Shown: positions 46,287 to 55,274 of the stretch, piece after piece | How positions within the stretch are numbered: the stretch's first letter is position 1 | How the letters are laid out: every line of letters starts with the position of its first letter | NCBI RefSeq assembly: GCF_000368565.1 | Contig: NZ_KB849537.1 | Location: 2,451 to 66,450 of the forward strand | Direction of reading: 5' to 3' | DNA: 64,000 nucleotides | Source of the DNA: Acinetobacter gerneri DSM 14967 = CIP 107464 = MTCC 9824 | GTDB lineage: Bacteria > Pseudomonadota > Gammaproteobacteria > Pseudomonadales > Moraxellaceae | The notes under the pieces: model-generated | Told to the model about the DNA's origin: nothing | Databases searched by the model: none | What the model saw: the letters and a program-made list of their open reading frames with translations, nothing else | Program-made: the position numbers and the translations under genes

Positions 46287-46355
46287 TTAGGAGCTGTTGA
46301 CATTTCACAACTGAATTGCGTTGTTGGCTAAAATTGAAATATCAACAGACCCTAA
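46287..46355. repeat. 69-bp imperfect inverted repeat, possible MITE-like element
   Basis: The 21-bp end starting TTAGGAGCTGTTGACATTTCA is stated here in two parts: TTAGGAGCTG (46287-46296) and TTGACATTTCA (46297-46307). Its partner at 46335-46355 matches in 18 of 21 positions as reverse complement. The inner part has a further short stem (CAAC ... GTTG). The right end overlaps the stop codon of the TetR gene. Confidence 0.6.
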
Positions 46356-46915
46356 AGATAATCTTCAAATAAACGCTTTAAAAGCTGATGAGCATAATCC
46401 ATTTCAAGTTGTTTTTTTGAAAATAAAATCATGTAAATCAAGGGTGAAATAATGATTTCTATTATCAATTGCACCTCTATGTAAGGCTCATTTCTTTGTT
46501 TAGCACGATCAATGATGACTTGGAGTTGTTGACTTACCAATTCATAGCATTGCTCTCGATCATCACTTTCTGGATTGGATGAAATATCCACTAACAAATG
46601 ATGTCCCACTTCAGATGAATATTCTTCAAAATATTGTTCAAACCAAGCCGTCAAATCAGCCTGAAATGAGCCATAATCTTGAGGCATACTATCAGGCTGT
46701 AATTTTGCCAAAGCCACATCTGACAATAATGTAGCTAGACAGCCCCAACGTCTATAAATCGTAGAAGGTGTTACACCTGCTTGTTTTGCAATCAATGGAA
46801 TAGTCATCTGAGCATGATCCATTGAAGCTTGCAGATCTAAAACAGCTTGATGCACAGCCTCTTGAATACGCGCGCTTCGTCCCCCCGGACGTAATCCTGC
46901 AACCACCTTCGACAT
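46352..46915 (-). CDS. TetR-family regulator of the adjacent MFS transporter
   Basis: A 187-residue protein. The helix-turn-helix lies at about 35-60 (IPLIAKQAGVTPSTIYRRWG). The C-terminal part is of the TetR_C_11 kind. ATG at 46915 follows AGGTGG by 9 nt, and the TTG-started longer frame is not used. It is divergent from an MFS transporter, with a palindrome in the gap, so it probably represses that transporter and itself. Its stop codon lies inside an inverted repeat. Confidence 0.85.
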   Translation of the reverse strand: MSKVVAGLRPGGRSARIQEAVHQAVLDLQASMDHAQMTIPLIAKQAGVTPSTIYRRWGCLATLLSDVALAKLQPDSMPQDYGSFQADLTAWFEQYFEEYSSEVGHHLLVDISSNPESDDREQCYELVSQQLQVIIDRAKQRNEPYIEVQLIIEIIISPLIYMILFSKKQLEMDYAHQLLKRLFEDYL

Positions 46916-47005
46916 ATATTCATTCCACCTCAAATATATTTTGAATCAATTTTAAACCTACACACTAAAGCTAATATTTTGCGTTAGTCTATTTTTTAAT
47001 GTATA

Positions 47006-47024
47006 AAAGCTAAATATTAGCTTT
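47006..47024. promoter_or_regulatory. Palindromic operator AAAGCTAA-ATA-TTAGCTTT
   Basis: Perfect 8-bp half-sites (47006-47013 and 47017-47024). A second AAAGCTAA half-site lies at 46967-46974. Both are between the divergent TetR and MFS genes, close to the MFS start at 47041, consistent with repression. Confidence 0.6.
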
Positions 47025-47040
47025 AATTATAGCATAGTGT

Positions 47041-48243
47041 ATGAATCAATTCGGTGGTCTTCAGCAAAATTCAGGCTCTAAACTGAGTCCTAATGCTGCT
47101 CTGGTTTTGCATACTGCAAATCTGATGTCATTTATGGCAGCAGCGAGTGCACCCGCGCCTTTGTATCAAATTTATCAAAGGCTTTGGCATTTCTCACCCG
47201 TGATTTTGACCCTGATTTTTGCAACTTATGCACTTTTTTTGCTGTTGGCACTTTTAATCGCTGGTTCTATTTCGGACTATATCGGTCGTAAACCTGTGAT
47301 TTTGCTTGCGATATTCTTGCAAATGACATCAATGATGTTTTTCTTATTTTCCAATGATATCAATATGTTATTTGTCGCACGAGCAATACAGGGGATCGCA
47401 ACTGCATTGGCTGTCTCATCTATCGGTGCTGCACTTTTAGATTTAAATAAACATAAAGGTCCCATCATCAATAGCATTTGCCCTATGCTTGGGATGACGG
47501 TTGGGTCCATTCTTGTCTGCTTGGTACTTCAATATTCAAATGCCCCATTACATTTGATTTTTGAAATATTAATCGTAATCTATCTGATCGAGTTTATATT
47601 GACGATTTTTAGTCCTGAAACTGCAATCAAAAGATCAGGTGCGCTTGCATCATTAAAACTTAAAATGGCTGTGCCGCCTGCAGCAAAATTTGCCTTGATC
47701 AGTATTAGCCCAGTCAATATCGCCCTATGGATGTTAAGCGGGATTTTTCTTTCCTTAATGCCATCACTTTTTGTTCAAGCATTTCAAATCCATTCTGCAT
47801 GGCTCAATGGTTTGTCCTTTAGCGCGATTACACTTTCAGGTGCGATTGGCATTATATTATTGCGTAAATCTGCTTCTGTTTTTATTCTAAAATTTGGCAC
47901 AATTCACCTAATTTTAGGAACAATCATCCTGATTTTAGGGATAAATTTGGTCAATATTTACCTACTTTTTATAGGCTCGATCATTGCAGGATTAGGTTTT
48001 GGTACAAGTTTTATGGGAGCGATTCGCACTGTTATGCCTTTGGCAAAACCTGAAGAACGCGCGGGCTTAATGGCTGCATTTTATGTCGAAAGCTATTTGG
48101 CATTTAGTGTACCTGCGATCATTGCAGGTTTGTTGGTGCAAAAAATTGGCTTGATCAATAGTACTAATTTATATGCTTTTTCTATCATTGCTTTAAGCAT
48201 ACTCGCATTATTTTTTATTTTTAGACTACCGAAAACAGCTTAG
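47041..48243 (+). CDS. MFS transporter
   Basis: A 400-residue transporter with twelve hydrophobic helices. The loop 2-3 motif GSISDYIGRKPVILLAI (about 77-93) marks the major facilitator superfamily. The N-terminus ANLMSFMAAASAPAPLYQIYQ and the two-domain layout fit drug:H+ antiporters of 12 helices. No ribosome site is obvious before the ATG at 47041, but the palindrome ends 17 bp upstream, where a leaderless or short-leader transcript is likely. Probably exports a toxic compound sensed by the TetR protein. Confidence 0.87.
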   Translation: MNQFGGLQQNSGSKLSPNAALVLHTANLMSFMAAASAPAPLYQIYQRLWHFSPVILTLIFATYALFLLLALLIAGSISDYIGRKPVILLAIFLQMTSMMFFLFSNDINMLFVARAIQGIATALAVSSIGAALLDLNKHKGPIINSICPMLGMTVGSILVCLVLQYSNAPLHLIFEILIVIYLIEFILTIFSPETAIKRSGALASLKLKMAVPPAAKFALISISPVNIALWMLSGIFLSLMPSLFVQAFQIHSAWLNGLSFSAITLSGAIGIILLRKSASVFILKFGTIHLILGTIILILGINLVNIYLLFIGSIIAGLGFGTSFMGAIRTVMPLAKPEERAGLMAAFYVESYLAFSVPAIIAGLLVQKIGLINSTNLYAFSIIALSILALFFIFRLPKTA

Positions 48244-48310
48244 AGATTTTTATAAATATCAAATAAAAGACAGTTCATTAATGAATACCAGTTAGTTCAG
48301 TATTCTGAAA

Positions 48311-48413
48311 ATCCTCCCCCAATCCTCCTTTTCAAAGGTGGGAGCTTTGTACTAAAAGATAGTCACTTGAAGCTTCCCCCCTCTTTTCCAAAGAGGGGTT
48401 AGGGGAGATTTTT
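48311..48413. repeat. REP-like intergenic palindromic repeat, copy 4
   Basis: CCTCCTTTTCAAAGGTGGGAG region (imperfect hairpin near 48325-48344) and CCCCTCTTTTCC/AAAGAGGGG (48379-48397) with TTAGGGGAGATT as the outer right arm, which mirrors the outer left arm AATCCTCCCCCAATCC. Spacer of about 35 bp. Same layout as copies 2 and 3. Confidence 0.68.
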
Positions 48414-48488
48414 AGATATTAACTAAAGATTTTAGTTAACTGATCGACTTCGGTGTATTGACAGATTTATTCAGTTATACGCTAAATT

Positions 48489-49103
48489 TTAGAAATCGTA
48501 GATTGATACTTCACCAGTTTCTAAAGAATACTCAGCACCTACAACTTTTAACTGACCTTTAGCGATCAAGTTTTCAAGCACAGCAGAGCCATGACGAAGT
48601 TGATTAACTGAAGCAAAAACATTGGATTTCACTGCATGCATTGATAGTTTTTCAATATCATTTTTCAGTTCAGTTTGCATCAGTATTTCAATCGAAGGAC
48701 GAACTCGGTTGACGATCGACATCAAATTTGCAGATGGTGGCTGATCTGGATTGCTCAATGCAGCGATGGTTGAACTAATCGCGCCACAGTGCGTATGTCC
48801 AAGCACAACCACTAGAGGACAACCGAAACTTGCAGCCGCAAATTCAACACTTCCCACTTGTGATGGCGCAACGATATTACCTGCAACACGAATCACAAAC
48901 AAATCACCTAAACCTTGGTCAAAAACCATTTCGGCAGGCACACGTGAATCCGAACAACCCAAAATAATTGCAAATGGCTCTTGATGTTCAGCCATTTCTG
49001 TTCGTTGCTGATGCGTCAAAAGTTTAGTGTGATTTGTTTCACCATTTACAAAGCGTTGGTTTCCTTGTTTCAAACGATCTAAAGCTTCTTGAGCAGTAAG
49101 CAT
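48489..49103 (-). CDS. Beta-class carbonic anhydrase
   Basis: A 204-residue enzyme that interconverts CO2 and bicarbonate. Zinc ligands Cys50 and the Asp52-Arg54 pair lie in GCSDSRVPAE, and His103 and Cys106 in LGHTHCGAIS. The ATG at 49103 is used because GGGAAGG lies 5 nt upstream. An ATG at 49115 is less likely. The N-terminal helix (LTAQEALDRLKQGNQRFV) is typical of the plant-type beta family, and there is no signal peptide, so it is cytoplasmic. Single gene. Confidence 0.93.
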   Translation of the reverse strand: MLTAQEALDRLKQGNQRFVNGETNHTKLLTHQQRTEMAEHQEPFAIILGCSDSRVPAEMVFDQGLGDLFVIRVAGNIVAPSQVGSVEFAAASFGCPLVVVLGHTHCGAISSTIAALSNPDQPPSANLMSIVNRVRPSIEILMQTELKNDIEKLSMHAVKSNVFASVNQLRHGSAVLENLIAKGQLKVVGAEYSLETGEVSIYDF

Positions 49104-49420
49104 GCGCCTTCCCATCTAATTTGGATATTCTTACTATTTTAATGCCATGAAAATTGATTGTCACTTGCAAAAAATAAACTCTGTTACAATTTTTGTTAAT
49201 TTTAAAAGCTAAATCATAAAAAGTGATCTATTTAGCAAAAAAGCTAATCATTGTTTTATAAATTAAAGATTTATTATTCTCAACTTTTATAAATTATGTC
49301 AAACTTATGACTATAAAACAATCAATTACCTACTTTTAGATCAATGCACATACAAATGTATTCATTCATAATTATCTCATTTTTATATAATGACTCACCT
49401 TTTATAATGGAATAATTTGC
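49104..49420. other. Intergenic region; nothing notable
   Basis: About 315 bp, very AT-rich, with the two divergent promoters of the carbonic anhydrase and lipase genes. No hairpin, repeat or operator stood out. Confidence 0.4.
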
Positions 49421-50419
49421 ATGGTTCGAATGCGCGCCTTTAAAACTCTTAAAGTATTAATGTCAACAATATTAAGTATCAGTGCATTCGGTGTGCATAA
49501 CTATGCGACAGCAGCAGAAACAGAATATGTGAATTATCAACAAATCCTACAAGAAGAACGTGCTTGGGCGGGCTTACGCAGTAAAACATTGCGTGTGGGT
49601 GATGTGGTCTGGTCTTATAGTGAAGGTGGCAATCCAAATGCACCCACTGTCTTATTGTTACATGGTTTAGCGAGCGATCGAGATAGCTGGAATCGAATCG
49701 CACATGATTTAACACCAAGTTATCACGTGATTATTCCTGATCTTCCAAGCTCAGGTCGTACACAAATTCCGTCTAATCTTGATCTTTCCATCAACAATGT
49801 CACCGAGCAATTACGTCGCTTTTTAGAAGCAACACGAAGCACGAACAATCTCAATATTGCAGGACATTCTTTGGGTGGGTCAGTTGCCCTATTCTATGCA
49901 TCAAAATATCCAGATGATACTCGTAGCTTACTTTTGATGAGTATTGGTGGCCCATTTACGAGTAGTAATACGACTTATTTAAGCAATCCAGTTTATTTAA
50001 AACAGCTCATCGTTGCACAGCCGGGTGATCTTGATTTTGTTAATCGTAAGGTCATGGTTAACCCTCCTTTTATCCCAAGTATCATCAAAAAAGAACAAGA
50101 AAAATCATTCATTAAAGACTCTCAAGAAACAGCAAAAGTGATTGAAGAGTTAAGTAATATCAACAAATATTACAATCGAGCAGCGTTTACCAAAATGTTG
50201 CATGAAATTAAATCCCCGACCTTGATTATTTGGGGTAAACAGGATCAAATTGTCAATGTGGAAATTGCCAATGAATTGAAGGGGATGCTGAAAAATGCTG
50301 AAGCCCCTGTTTTACTCAATCATGTCGGACATGTGCCAATCTTAGAAGCTGATCAGCTCGTGATCCAAAACTATTTACCTTTCTTAAAAAAGGTCAATAA
50401 CACCCAACCCCAGCAATAA
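49421..50419 (+). CDS. Secreted/periplasmic alpha/beta-hydrolase lipase
   Basis: A 332-residue hydrolase with a signal peptide to about residue 32 (TAA-ETE). The oxyanion loop HGLASDRDSW is at 81-90, the nucleophile elbow GHSLGGS gives Ser150, Asp is in WGKQDQIVN near 275, and His in NHVGHVP near 307. The overall arrangement matches esterases/lipases of Moraxella-type family. It is followed 21 bp later by a gene of unknown function in the same direction, with which it likely forms an operon ending at the hairpin at 51515. The native substrate is unknown. Confidence 0.87.
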   Translation: MVRMRAFKTLKVLMSTILSISAFGVHNYATAAETEYVNYQQILQEERAWAGLRSKTLRVGDVVWSYSEGGNPNAPTVLLLHGLASDRDSWNRIAHDLTPSYHVIIPDLPSSGRTQIPSNLDLSINNVTEQLRRFLEATRSTNNLNIAGHSLGGSVALFYASKYPDDTRSLLLMSIGGPFTSSNTTYLSNPVYLKQLIVAQPGDLDFVNRKVMVNPPFIPSIIKKEQEKSFIKDSQETAKVIEELSNINKYYNRAAFTKMLHEIKSPTLIIWGKQDQIVNVEIANELKGMLKNAEAPVLLNHVGHVPILEADQLVIQNYLPFLKKVNNTQPQQ

Positions 50420-50440
50420 AGGGAAAACAGGTAGAATTTT

Positions 50441-51445
50441 ATGAAGAACCCTGTCATTGAACAACTGATCGACGCACAACTCGACTTTTTAGATCGTGAA
50501 TTTAATGAATCGAAAACGGTTCAAGACGAATTTTTAAATTTCTATCAATGGTTTAGACAGCAGCGTTTGCAGGATATTTGGAGTTTTGAAAAAATCAATC
50601 ATTTACTTCAAAAACAAATCCTTGCAACACCTGCGAGCAATTTTCTAATTGAGCAAATCGCCGATCATATCCGTTTTGCCATCGTTCATCCTGTCAATGA
50701 TGAAACGACGATTGAAGATATTATTCCTGTGACAACAATTGATAAAATTGCACTCTATGTCGCAAGTAAATCTTCACATCGTAAAGCTTTAATCAAAAAG
50801 ATCGTGAATAATCCATCATTTTCATCAATGTTGACTGAACTGATTCATCATTCAATCCAAGATTATGTGGACAATTCAGTCATGAATAAAAAAGTCCCTG
50901 GTGTTGGTCGCTTTATGAAAATGGGTAAATCCGTACTCGAAACAGTGACAGATACCAATCTCGACGATACCGTAAAACATTATTTACAGAAAAATATTAT
51001 CAAGATTAGTCAGTTGAGTGAAAATGTCCTCAATCGAAATTTTGATGACAACAAACTCTATCATTTTCAAGCCAATCTTTGGCATAAAGTCAAAACAGCA
51101 CCCATTTCTAATATCAAAAAATATATAGAAGTAAATGACTTACCAAAAACAGTCAGCTTAGGTCATGAAATCTGGGAACATTTACGTCAAACAGATTATC
51201 TAAAAAAACAGGTTCATGATGGTGTCTATGCTTGGTATGTTCGCAATCAAGAACGCAATTTTGACCAAATCTTAAGTGATATCAATATAGACCAAGCTTT
51301 GGTTGAAAATGAACTTCACCAACTCTTAGCCCCTGTAATCAAAACCATGATTTCGACAGATCACCTAAAAACACGTGCTCGAATCTATTTGGAAAAGTTT
51401 TATTATTCAGATGAAGTATTGAGTATTTTAAAAATAGAAAGCTAA
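50441..51445 (+). CDS. Conserved hypothetical, co-transcribed with the lipase
   Basis: A 334-residue, mostly helical protein without signal peptide or membrane segment. It has repeated helix-forming stretches such as FLIEQIADHIRFAIVHPV, TTIDKIALYVASKSSHRKAL and KKIVNNPSFSSMLTELIHHSI, and charged pairs throughout. No known enzyme motif is seen. A GGGAAAACAGG sequence provides a ribosome site before the ATG. Its tight 21-bp spacing to the lipase gene suggests an accessory role (folding, regulation or lipid binding), but this is a guess. It is not homologous in appearance to Lif-type lipase foldases, which have an N-terminal membrane anchor. Confidence 0.78.
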   Translation: MKNPVIEQLIDAQLDFLDREFNESKTVQDEFLNFYQWFRQQRLQDIWSFEKINHLLQKQILATPASNFLIEQIADHIRFAIVHPVNDETTIEDIIPVTTIDKIALYVASKSSHRKALIKKIVNNPSFSSMLTELIHHSIQDYVDNSVMNKKVPGVGRFMKMGKSVLETVTDTNLDDTVKHYLQKNIIKISQLSENVLNRNFDDNKLYHFQANLWHKVKTAPISNIKKYIEVNDLPKTVSLGHEIWEHLRQTDYLKKQVHDGVYAWYVRNQERNFDQILSDINIDQALVENELHQLLAPVIKTMISTDHLKTRARIYLEKFYYSDEVLSILKIES

Positions 51446-51514
51446 TTTTTAATAACTGAATTTTCAATTATTTAAATAGCTTGAGACAGTATTTTTTAAA
51501 ATCTGCTTCTCTCT

Positions 51515-51553
51515 AAAAAGCGACGAATGATATTCATCATCGTCGCTTTTTTT
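51515..51553. terminator. Bidirectional terminator between the lipase operon and hemN
   Basis: AAAAAGCGACGA (51515-51526) pairs with TCGTCGCTTTTT (51540-51551), with extra pairing in the ATGA/TCAT interior. T and A runs flank it. Confidence 0.9.
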
Positions 51554-51581
51554 AGCTTTCAAACTTTCTAAACGATAAAAA

Positions 51582-52946
51582 TTAAATCGTCATCGAAAAA
51601 ATTTGTGTGCTCGGTATTTTCCGTTTTAAACGTAAATCAAATGCCATACAAATATTTCGAACAAATGGAATCCCCTGTTCAGTGATGGTAAGTTCCTGAC
51701 CCTTTATTTGTAATAATCCATCATTTTGCATCTCTTCCAATTGCATTAAAACTTCAGCTATTTGTGGAAAATACAAAGCTTGATCTTGCCAAGATGTTTT
51801 AAAGGTACACATCAAATTTAAAATATGTTGGCGAATAATCAAGTCTTCTGAACTTAGTACATGCCCTCTAAATACTGGAATTTCATCATTTTCAAGACGA
51901 GCATAATAATCTTCTAGGTTTTTTTCATTTTGTGAAAAGCTGTACCAATTATCACCAATCGAAGATATCCCAAGCCCAATCATTACTTTGGTTTTAGAGG
52001 CGGTATAGCCCATAAAATTACGATGCAGTTTGCCTTGTTTAAAAGATTGAAACATTGCATCTTGTTCTAAAGCAAAATGGTCCATACCAATTTCATGATA
52101 ACCGTACTCAAGTAAACGCTTTTTACCTTCTTCATAAAGTTTACGTTTCACGTGATCTTTTGGCACATCATGATCTTTAAATCCACGTTGACCATTTCCT
52201 TTGATCCATGGCACATGAGCATAGCTATAAAAAGCCAAACGATCAGGCGCTAAACTCTTAGTTTTTTCAATGGTATAGAGCACATCTTCTAAGCTTTGAA
52301 ATGGCAAGCCAAAAACCAAATCATGTGAAATAGAGTCATAACCGATTTCACGAGCCCAATTTGTCACATTTTCTACATTTTCAAAGGGTTGAACCCGATG
52401 AATAGCTTTTTGAACTGCGAGGTTATAATCTTGAACACCAAAACTGACACGTCTAAATCCTAAATCATACAATGCTTGTAAATGCGCTTTAGTGGTGTTG
52501 TTTGGATGCCCCTCGAAACTAAATTCATGCTGATCTGCTACATCTGCCTTTGATAAGATTCCTTTGATTAACTGTTGTAAATGTTCAACTGAGAAAAATG
52601 TTGGCGTTCCACCGCCCAAATGAATTTCTTTTATTTGTGGCTTTTCATTTAATAATTCACAGTATAAATCCCATTCTTTTAAAACAGCTTCTATATAAGG
52701 TTGTTCTAATTCATGGCGCTTGGTGACTTTTTTATGACAACCGCAAAAAGTACATAAACTTTCGCAAAAAGGTAGATGAATATATAAACTTATCCCTTCA
52801 TTTTGATTACTTTCTTGAAATGCACGTTTTAGAGCACTTTTCCAATGATCTAAATTAAATGTCTGCTCTTCCCAATATGGCACAGTTGGATAACTGGTAT
52901 AACGAGGACCAGGCACATTATACTTTTGAATCAATGATGTACTCAT
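51582..52946 (-). CDS. hemN: Oxygen-independent coproporphyrinogen III oxidase
   Basis: A 454-residue radical SAM enzyme of heme synthesis that converts coproporphyrinogen III to protoporphyrinogen IX without oxygen. The cluster-binding CESLCTFCGC motif holds Cys61, Cys65 and Cys68, with the conserved fourth Cys70. GGGTPTFF and the C-terminal HemN domain (MGYTASKT) are present. The N-terminus with GPRYTSYPTVPYW is the true HemN signature, distinguishing it from the HemW-like proteins. Monocistronic. No clear FNR box was found in the upstream region. Confidence 0.95.
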   Translation of the reverse strand: MSTSLIQKYNVPGPRYTSYPTVPYWEEQTFNLDHWKSALKRAFQESNQNEGISLYIHLPFCESLCTFCGCHKKVTKRHELEQPYIEAVLKEWDLYCELLNEKPQIKEIHLGGGTPTFFSVEHLQQLIKGILSKADVADQHEFSFEGHPNNTTKAHLQALYDLGFRRVSFGVQDYNLAVQKAIHRVQPFENVENVTNWAREIGYDSISHDLVFGLPFQSLEDVLYTIEKTKSLAPDRLAFYSYAHVPWIKGNGQRGFKDHDVPKDHVKRKLYEEGKKRLLEYGYHEIGMDHFALEQDAMFQSFKQGKLHRNFMGYTASKTKVMIGLGISSIGDNWYSFSQNEKNLEDYYARLENDEIPVFRGHVLSSEDLIIRQHILNLMCTFKTSWQDQALYFPQIAEVLMQLEEMQNDGLLQIKGQELTITEQGIPFVRNICMAFDLRLKRKIPSTQIFSMTI

Positions 52947-53189
52947 CTTAAAAAATTACCCCAAAATAAATCAAAATCTATCGCCAAAAAATGAATAGAT
53001 TGCATACAAAGTTTTTATATTGTGATTTGTTCTACGCAATAATTCAAGGCGCTAAATAAAATGCTCAGCAATATTATTTTTGCATGGATCATTTAAATCG
53101 TTCACATAAATAATCGTACTATAAGCATCTAAAATTAAATATTTTTTAGCTTTTATTTTAAAGTTGATCTTTTAGCACGCCAACTTAAA

Positions 53190-54125
53190 TTATGAGAAGT
53201 AAATAATGTGAATAATCGTTCTAAATAATAAGCCAATAATCGCACCAATCATCGTAAATTTCACGATATAAGCAATACGTTTACCTAAGGACATAATCAG
53301 CCCTATGGCAGGCAAATCAAGCATACAAATCAAAAAACCTGAAGATTGATTGATTATTTTCACATTAAAAACATGCTGTTGAAGCAACTCTGTAGCAACG
53401 CCATAATAAGCATTACCTCCAGCAAAGAACTTGACTAAACTTGGCATAAGATAATAAATAGGAATATGGAAAAGATTGAACAGTGGTTCGAGTAGATTTT
53501 CTAAAAAATGAATAAAACCTAAATACTTTAAAAATCCAACAATAGTTAATGTTAAAACGAGCATCGGTATCGCATTGATGGACATTTTTATGCCATCTTT
53601 ACCCGCCTGACTAATCACTGACACAATCGTCCACGGCTGCTTATCTTGCGGTATCACATCACTTTGTATCGATAAATCTTGATTTGAGAGAGAACGTGCA
53701 AATATATAATACGTCAAAGAAGATGCGATCAAACCACCGATAATTGAAATTAGGATAGCCGCTCCCCAATGCAATCCTAAAGGAATAAATGGATAAAAAA
53801 CATTGGCTTGCCCCATTGCAAAAATCATTGCGATCGTTGCTGCTAGCTTCCGATCCGATACCCCCCTTTGCTCCATCAAAGCCAGTGTCGCGAACGGTGC
53901 AACAAAGCTGACAAAATTGAGTTGTAATAAGGCAAAAAGACTTAAACCATTTAAACCAAAAGGTTTAAGCACAGGACTAAAAATTTGGATGATTTTATCT
54001 AATACACCTAATTTTTCTAAAAAAGTCATGAAGATCAACATAATGACCATGATTGGTAACAAGGTATAAAGTGCAATATTTACTGCACTTTTCCCTGCCA
54101 ACATCACTACATCAATAAACTCCAT
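53190..54125 (-). CDS. Nucleoside-recognition (Gate-domain) membrane protein
   Basis: A 311-residue membrane protein with about eight helices, in two Gate-domain blocks: ALYTLLPIMVIMLIFMTFLEKLG in the first and MSINAIPMLVLTLTIVGFLKYLG in the second. This fits the nucleoside_recog/Gate family (YjiH- or SpmA-like). Family members are associated with transport, but substrates are not established. It is divergent from the IclR regulator (250-bp gap) and could be part of the same catabolic unit. Upstream, two 17-bp direct repeats lie at 54151-54185. Confidence 0.75.
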   Translation of the reverse strand: MEFIDVVMLAGKSAVNIALYTLLPIMVIMLIFMTFLEKLGVLDKIIQIFSPVLKPFGLNGLSLFALLQLNFVSFVAPFATLALMEQRGVSDRKLAATIAMIFAMGQANVFYPFIPLGLHWGAAILISIIGGLIASSLTYYIFARSLSNQDLSIQSDVIPQDKQPWTIVSVISQAGKDGIKMSINAIPMLVLTLTIVGFLKYLGFIHFLENLLEPLFNLFHIPIYYLMPSLVKFFAGGNAYYGVATELLQQHVFNVKIINQSSGFLICMLDLPAIGLIMSLGKRIAYIVKFTMIGAIIGLLFRTIIHIIYFS

Positions 54126-54150
54126 GCAACTTGCTCCCTGAGTTTTTGTA

Positions 54151-54185
54151 TTTTTTTCAATCTTTAAATTTTTTTCAATCTTTAA
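54151..54185. repeat. Direct duplication of a 17-bp T-rich unit
   Basis: TTTTTTTCAATCTTTAA occurs at 54151-54167 and again at 54169-54185 (18-bp period). It lies in the divergent gap between the Gate-domain gene and iclR. Confidence 0.6.
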
Positions 54186-54375
54186 CCATAACAGCGCTCA
54201 TTATTTAAGTGAAAATTACACTTTTAATCAAGCCAGAATTCTATCCGTATTAGACTATATCAAATCGTTTTAGACGAAGAATCTGCTTATAAAATATCAA
54301 CAATTTCAGTTTTAATATACAATGCAAAATATTTTCGAATACAAGATTTTACTTTTTTCGACCTGAGCTCATTCT

Positions 54376-55152
54376 ATGTCCGAACAAACAAAACGAAATA
54401 AAGGCTCTTCCATTACTCGAGTTTTAGAAATTATTGAAGCGATTGGTGAAGCGAGTCACCCACCGTCTCCTTTGGATCTTTCTGTGGCTTTGGACATTCC
54501 CAAGCCTAGCATTCATCGACTAATACAACTCCTTGAAAAAGAAGGATATGTTAAAGTTGATTTGCATGGGGGCTTGGTCATTGGCCAGCGTATAAACAAG
54601 CTACTTTATAATGTTTGGGACAATGAAAAAGCACGTATTGAACGGATTTCGATCCTAGAAAAATTGTCTAAAAAAATTGGGGAAACCTGCGGCATTGCTA
54701 TCTTACAAGACAATCAAATGCTCTATGTAGATCGTGTGCAAACCAACTGGCCACTACAAGTCTATTTACCCGTAGGCTCAAAAGTCCCACTTTGGTGTAC
54801 CTCTAGTGGTAAATTATTTTTGAGTTATCTGCCTCAAGAAAAACGTGAAAATGTCATTAAAAATTTGACTTTGACGCAGTTTACTAAAAATACCATTACC
54901 CAAATCGATGCTCTAGAAGACAATATTTCTGAAATCCGTAAACAAAATATCGGAACGGATAATGAAGAATTTATCGCAGGTATGGTTGCTGTTTCAGTTC
55001 CTGTACTCCTACCGAGCAGTGAAATTGTGGCGAGCTTATATACCCATGCACCCACTATTCGTAAATCATTGACTGATCTTATGGCCTATGAAAAAGAGTT
55101 AAATAAAGCGGCTAAAGATCTCACCACTTATATTGAAAATTCAATGAAATAA
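54376..55152 (+). CDS. IclR-family transcriptional regulator
   Basis: A 258-residue regulator. The winged helix-turn-helix is at about 12-70 (ITRVLEIIEAIGEASHPPSPLDLSVALDIPKPSIHRLIQLLE is the region, with KPSIHRLIQLL the recognition helix). The effector domain runs from about 85 to 250 (GETCGIAILQDNQMLYVDRV, PLWCTSSGKLFLSYLP, SVPVLLPSSEIVASLYT). Genes for hydroxyacid use lie nearby, and the palindrome TGATAC-N5-GTATCA upstream of gntP and the Fe-ADH gene is of the size such regulators bind. The effector is probably a hydroxyacid or its derivative (inference). Confidence 0.87.
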   Translation: MSEQTKRNKGSSITRVLEIIEAIGEASHPPSPLDLSVALDIPKPSIHRLIQLLEKEGYVKVDLHGGLVIGQRINKLLYNVWDNEKARIERISILEKLSKKIGETCGIAILQDNQMLYVDRVQTNWPLQVYLPVGSKVPLWCTSSGKLFLSYLPQEKRENVIKNLTLTQFTKNTITQIDALEDNISEIRKQNIGTDNEEFIAGMVAVSVPVLLPSSEIVASLYTHAPTIRKSLTDLMAYEKELNKAAKDLTTYIENSMK

Positions 55153-55178
55153 TCAAACATTTCCCAAAGTTATGCTGC

Positions 55179-55211
55179 AAAAAAAGCTCATGTTCAAACA
55201 TGAGCTTTTTT
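55179..55211. terminator. Bidirectional terminator after iclR and the hydroxyacid dehydrogenase gene
   Basis: AAAAAAAGCTCATGT, TCA loop, ACATGAGCTTTTTT. The stem is perfect and has strong T-runs on both strands. Confidence 0.92.
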
Positions 55212-55274
55212 AGTCTTTGTTTAAGATCGATTTAAAATTTTAGACCGAGTGATAAAAAATTTATTTAAGCATCT

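Noticed and set aside
52947..53189. Search for an FNR box upstream of hemN
   Set aside because: No TTGAT-N4-ATCAA arrangement with acceptable match was found.
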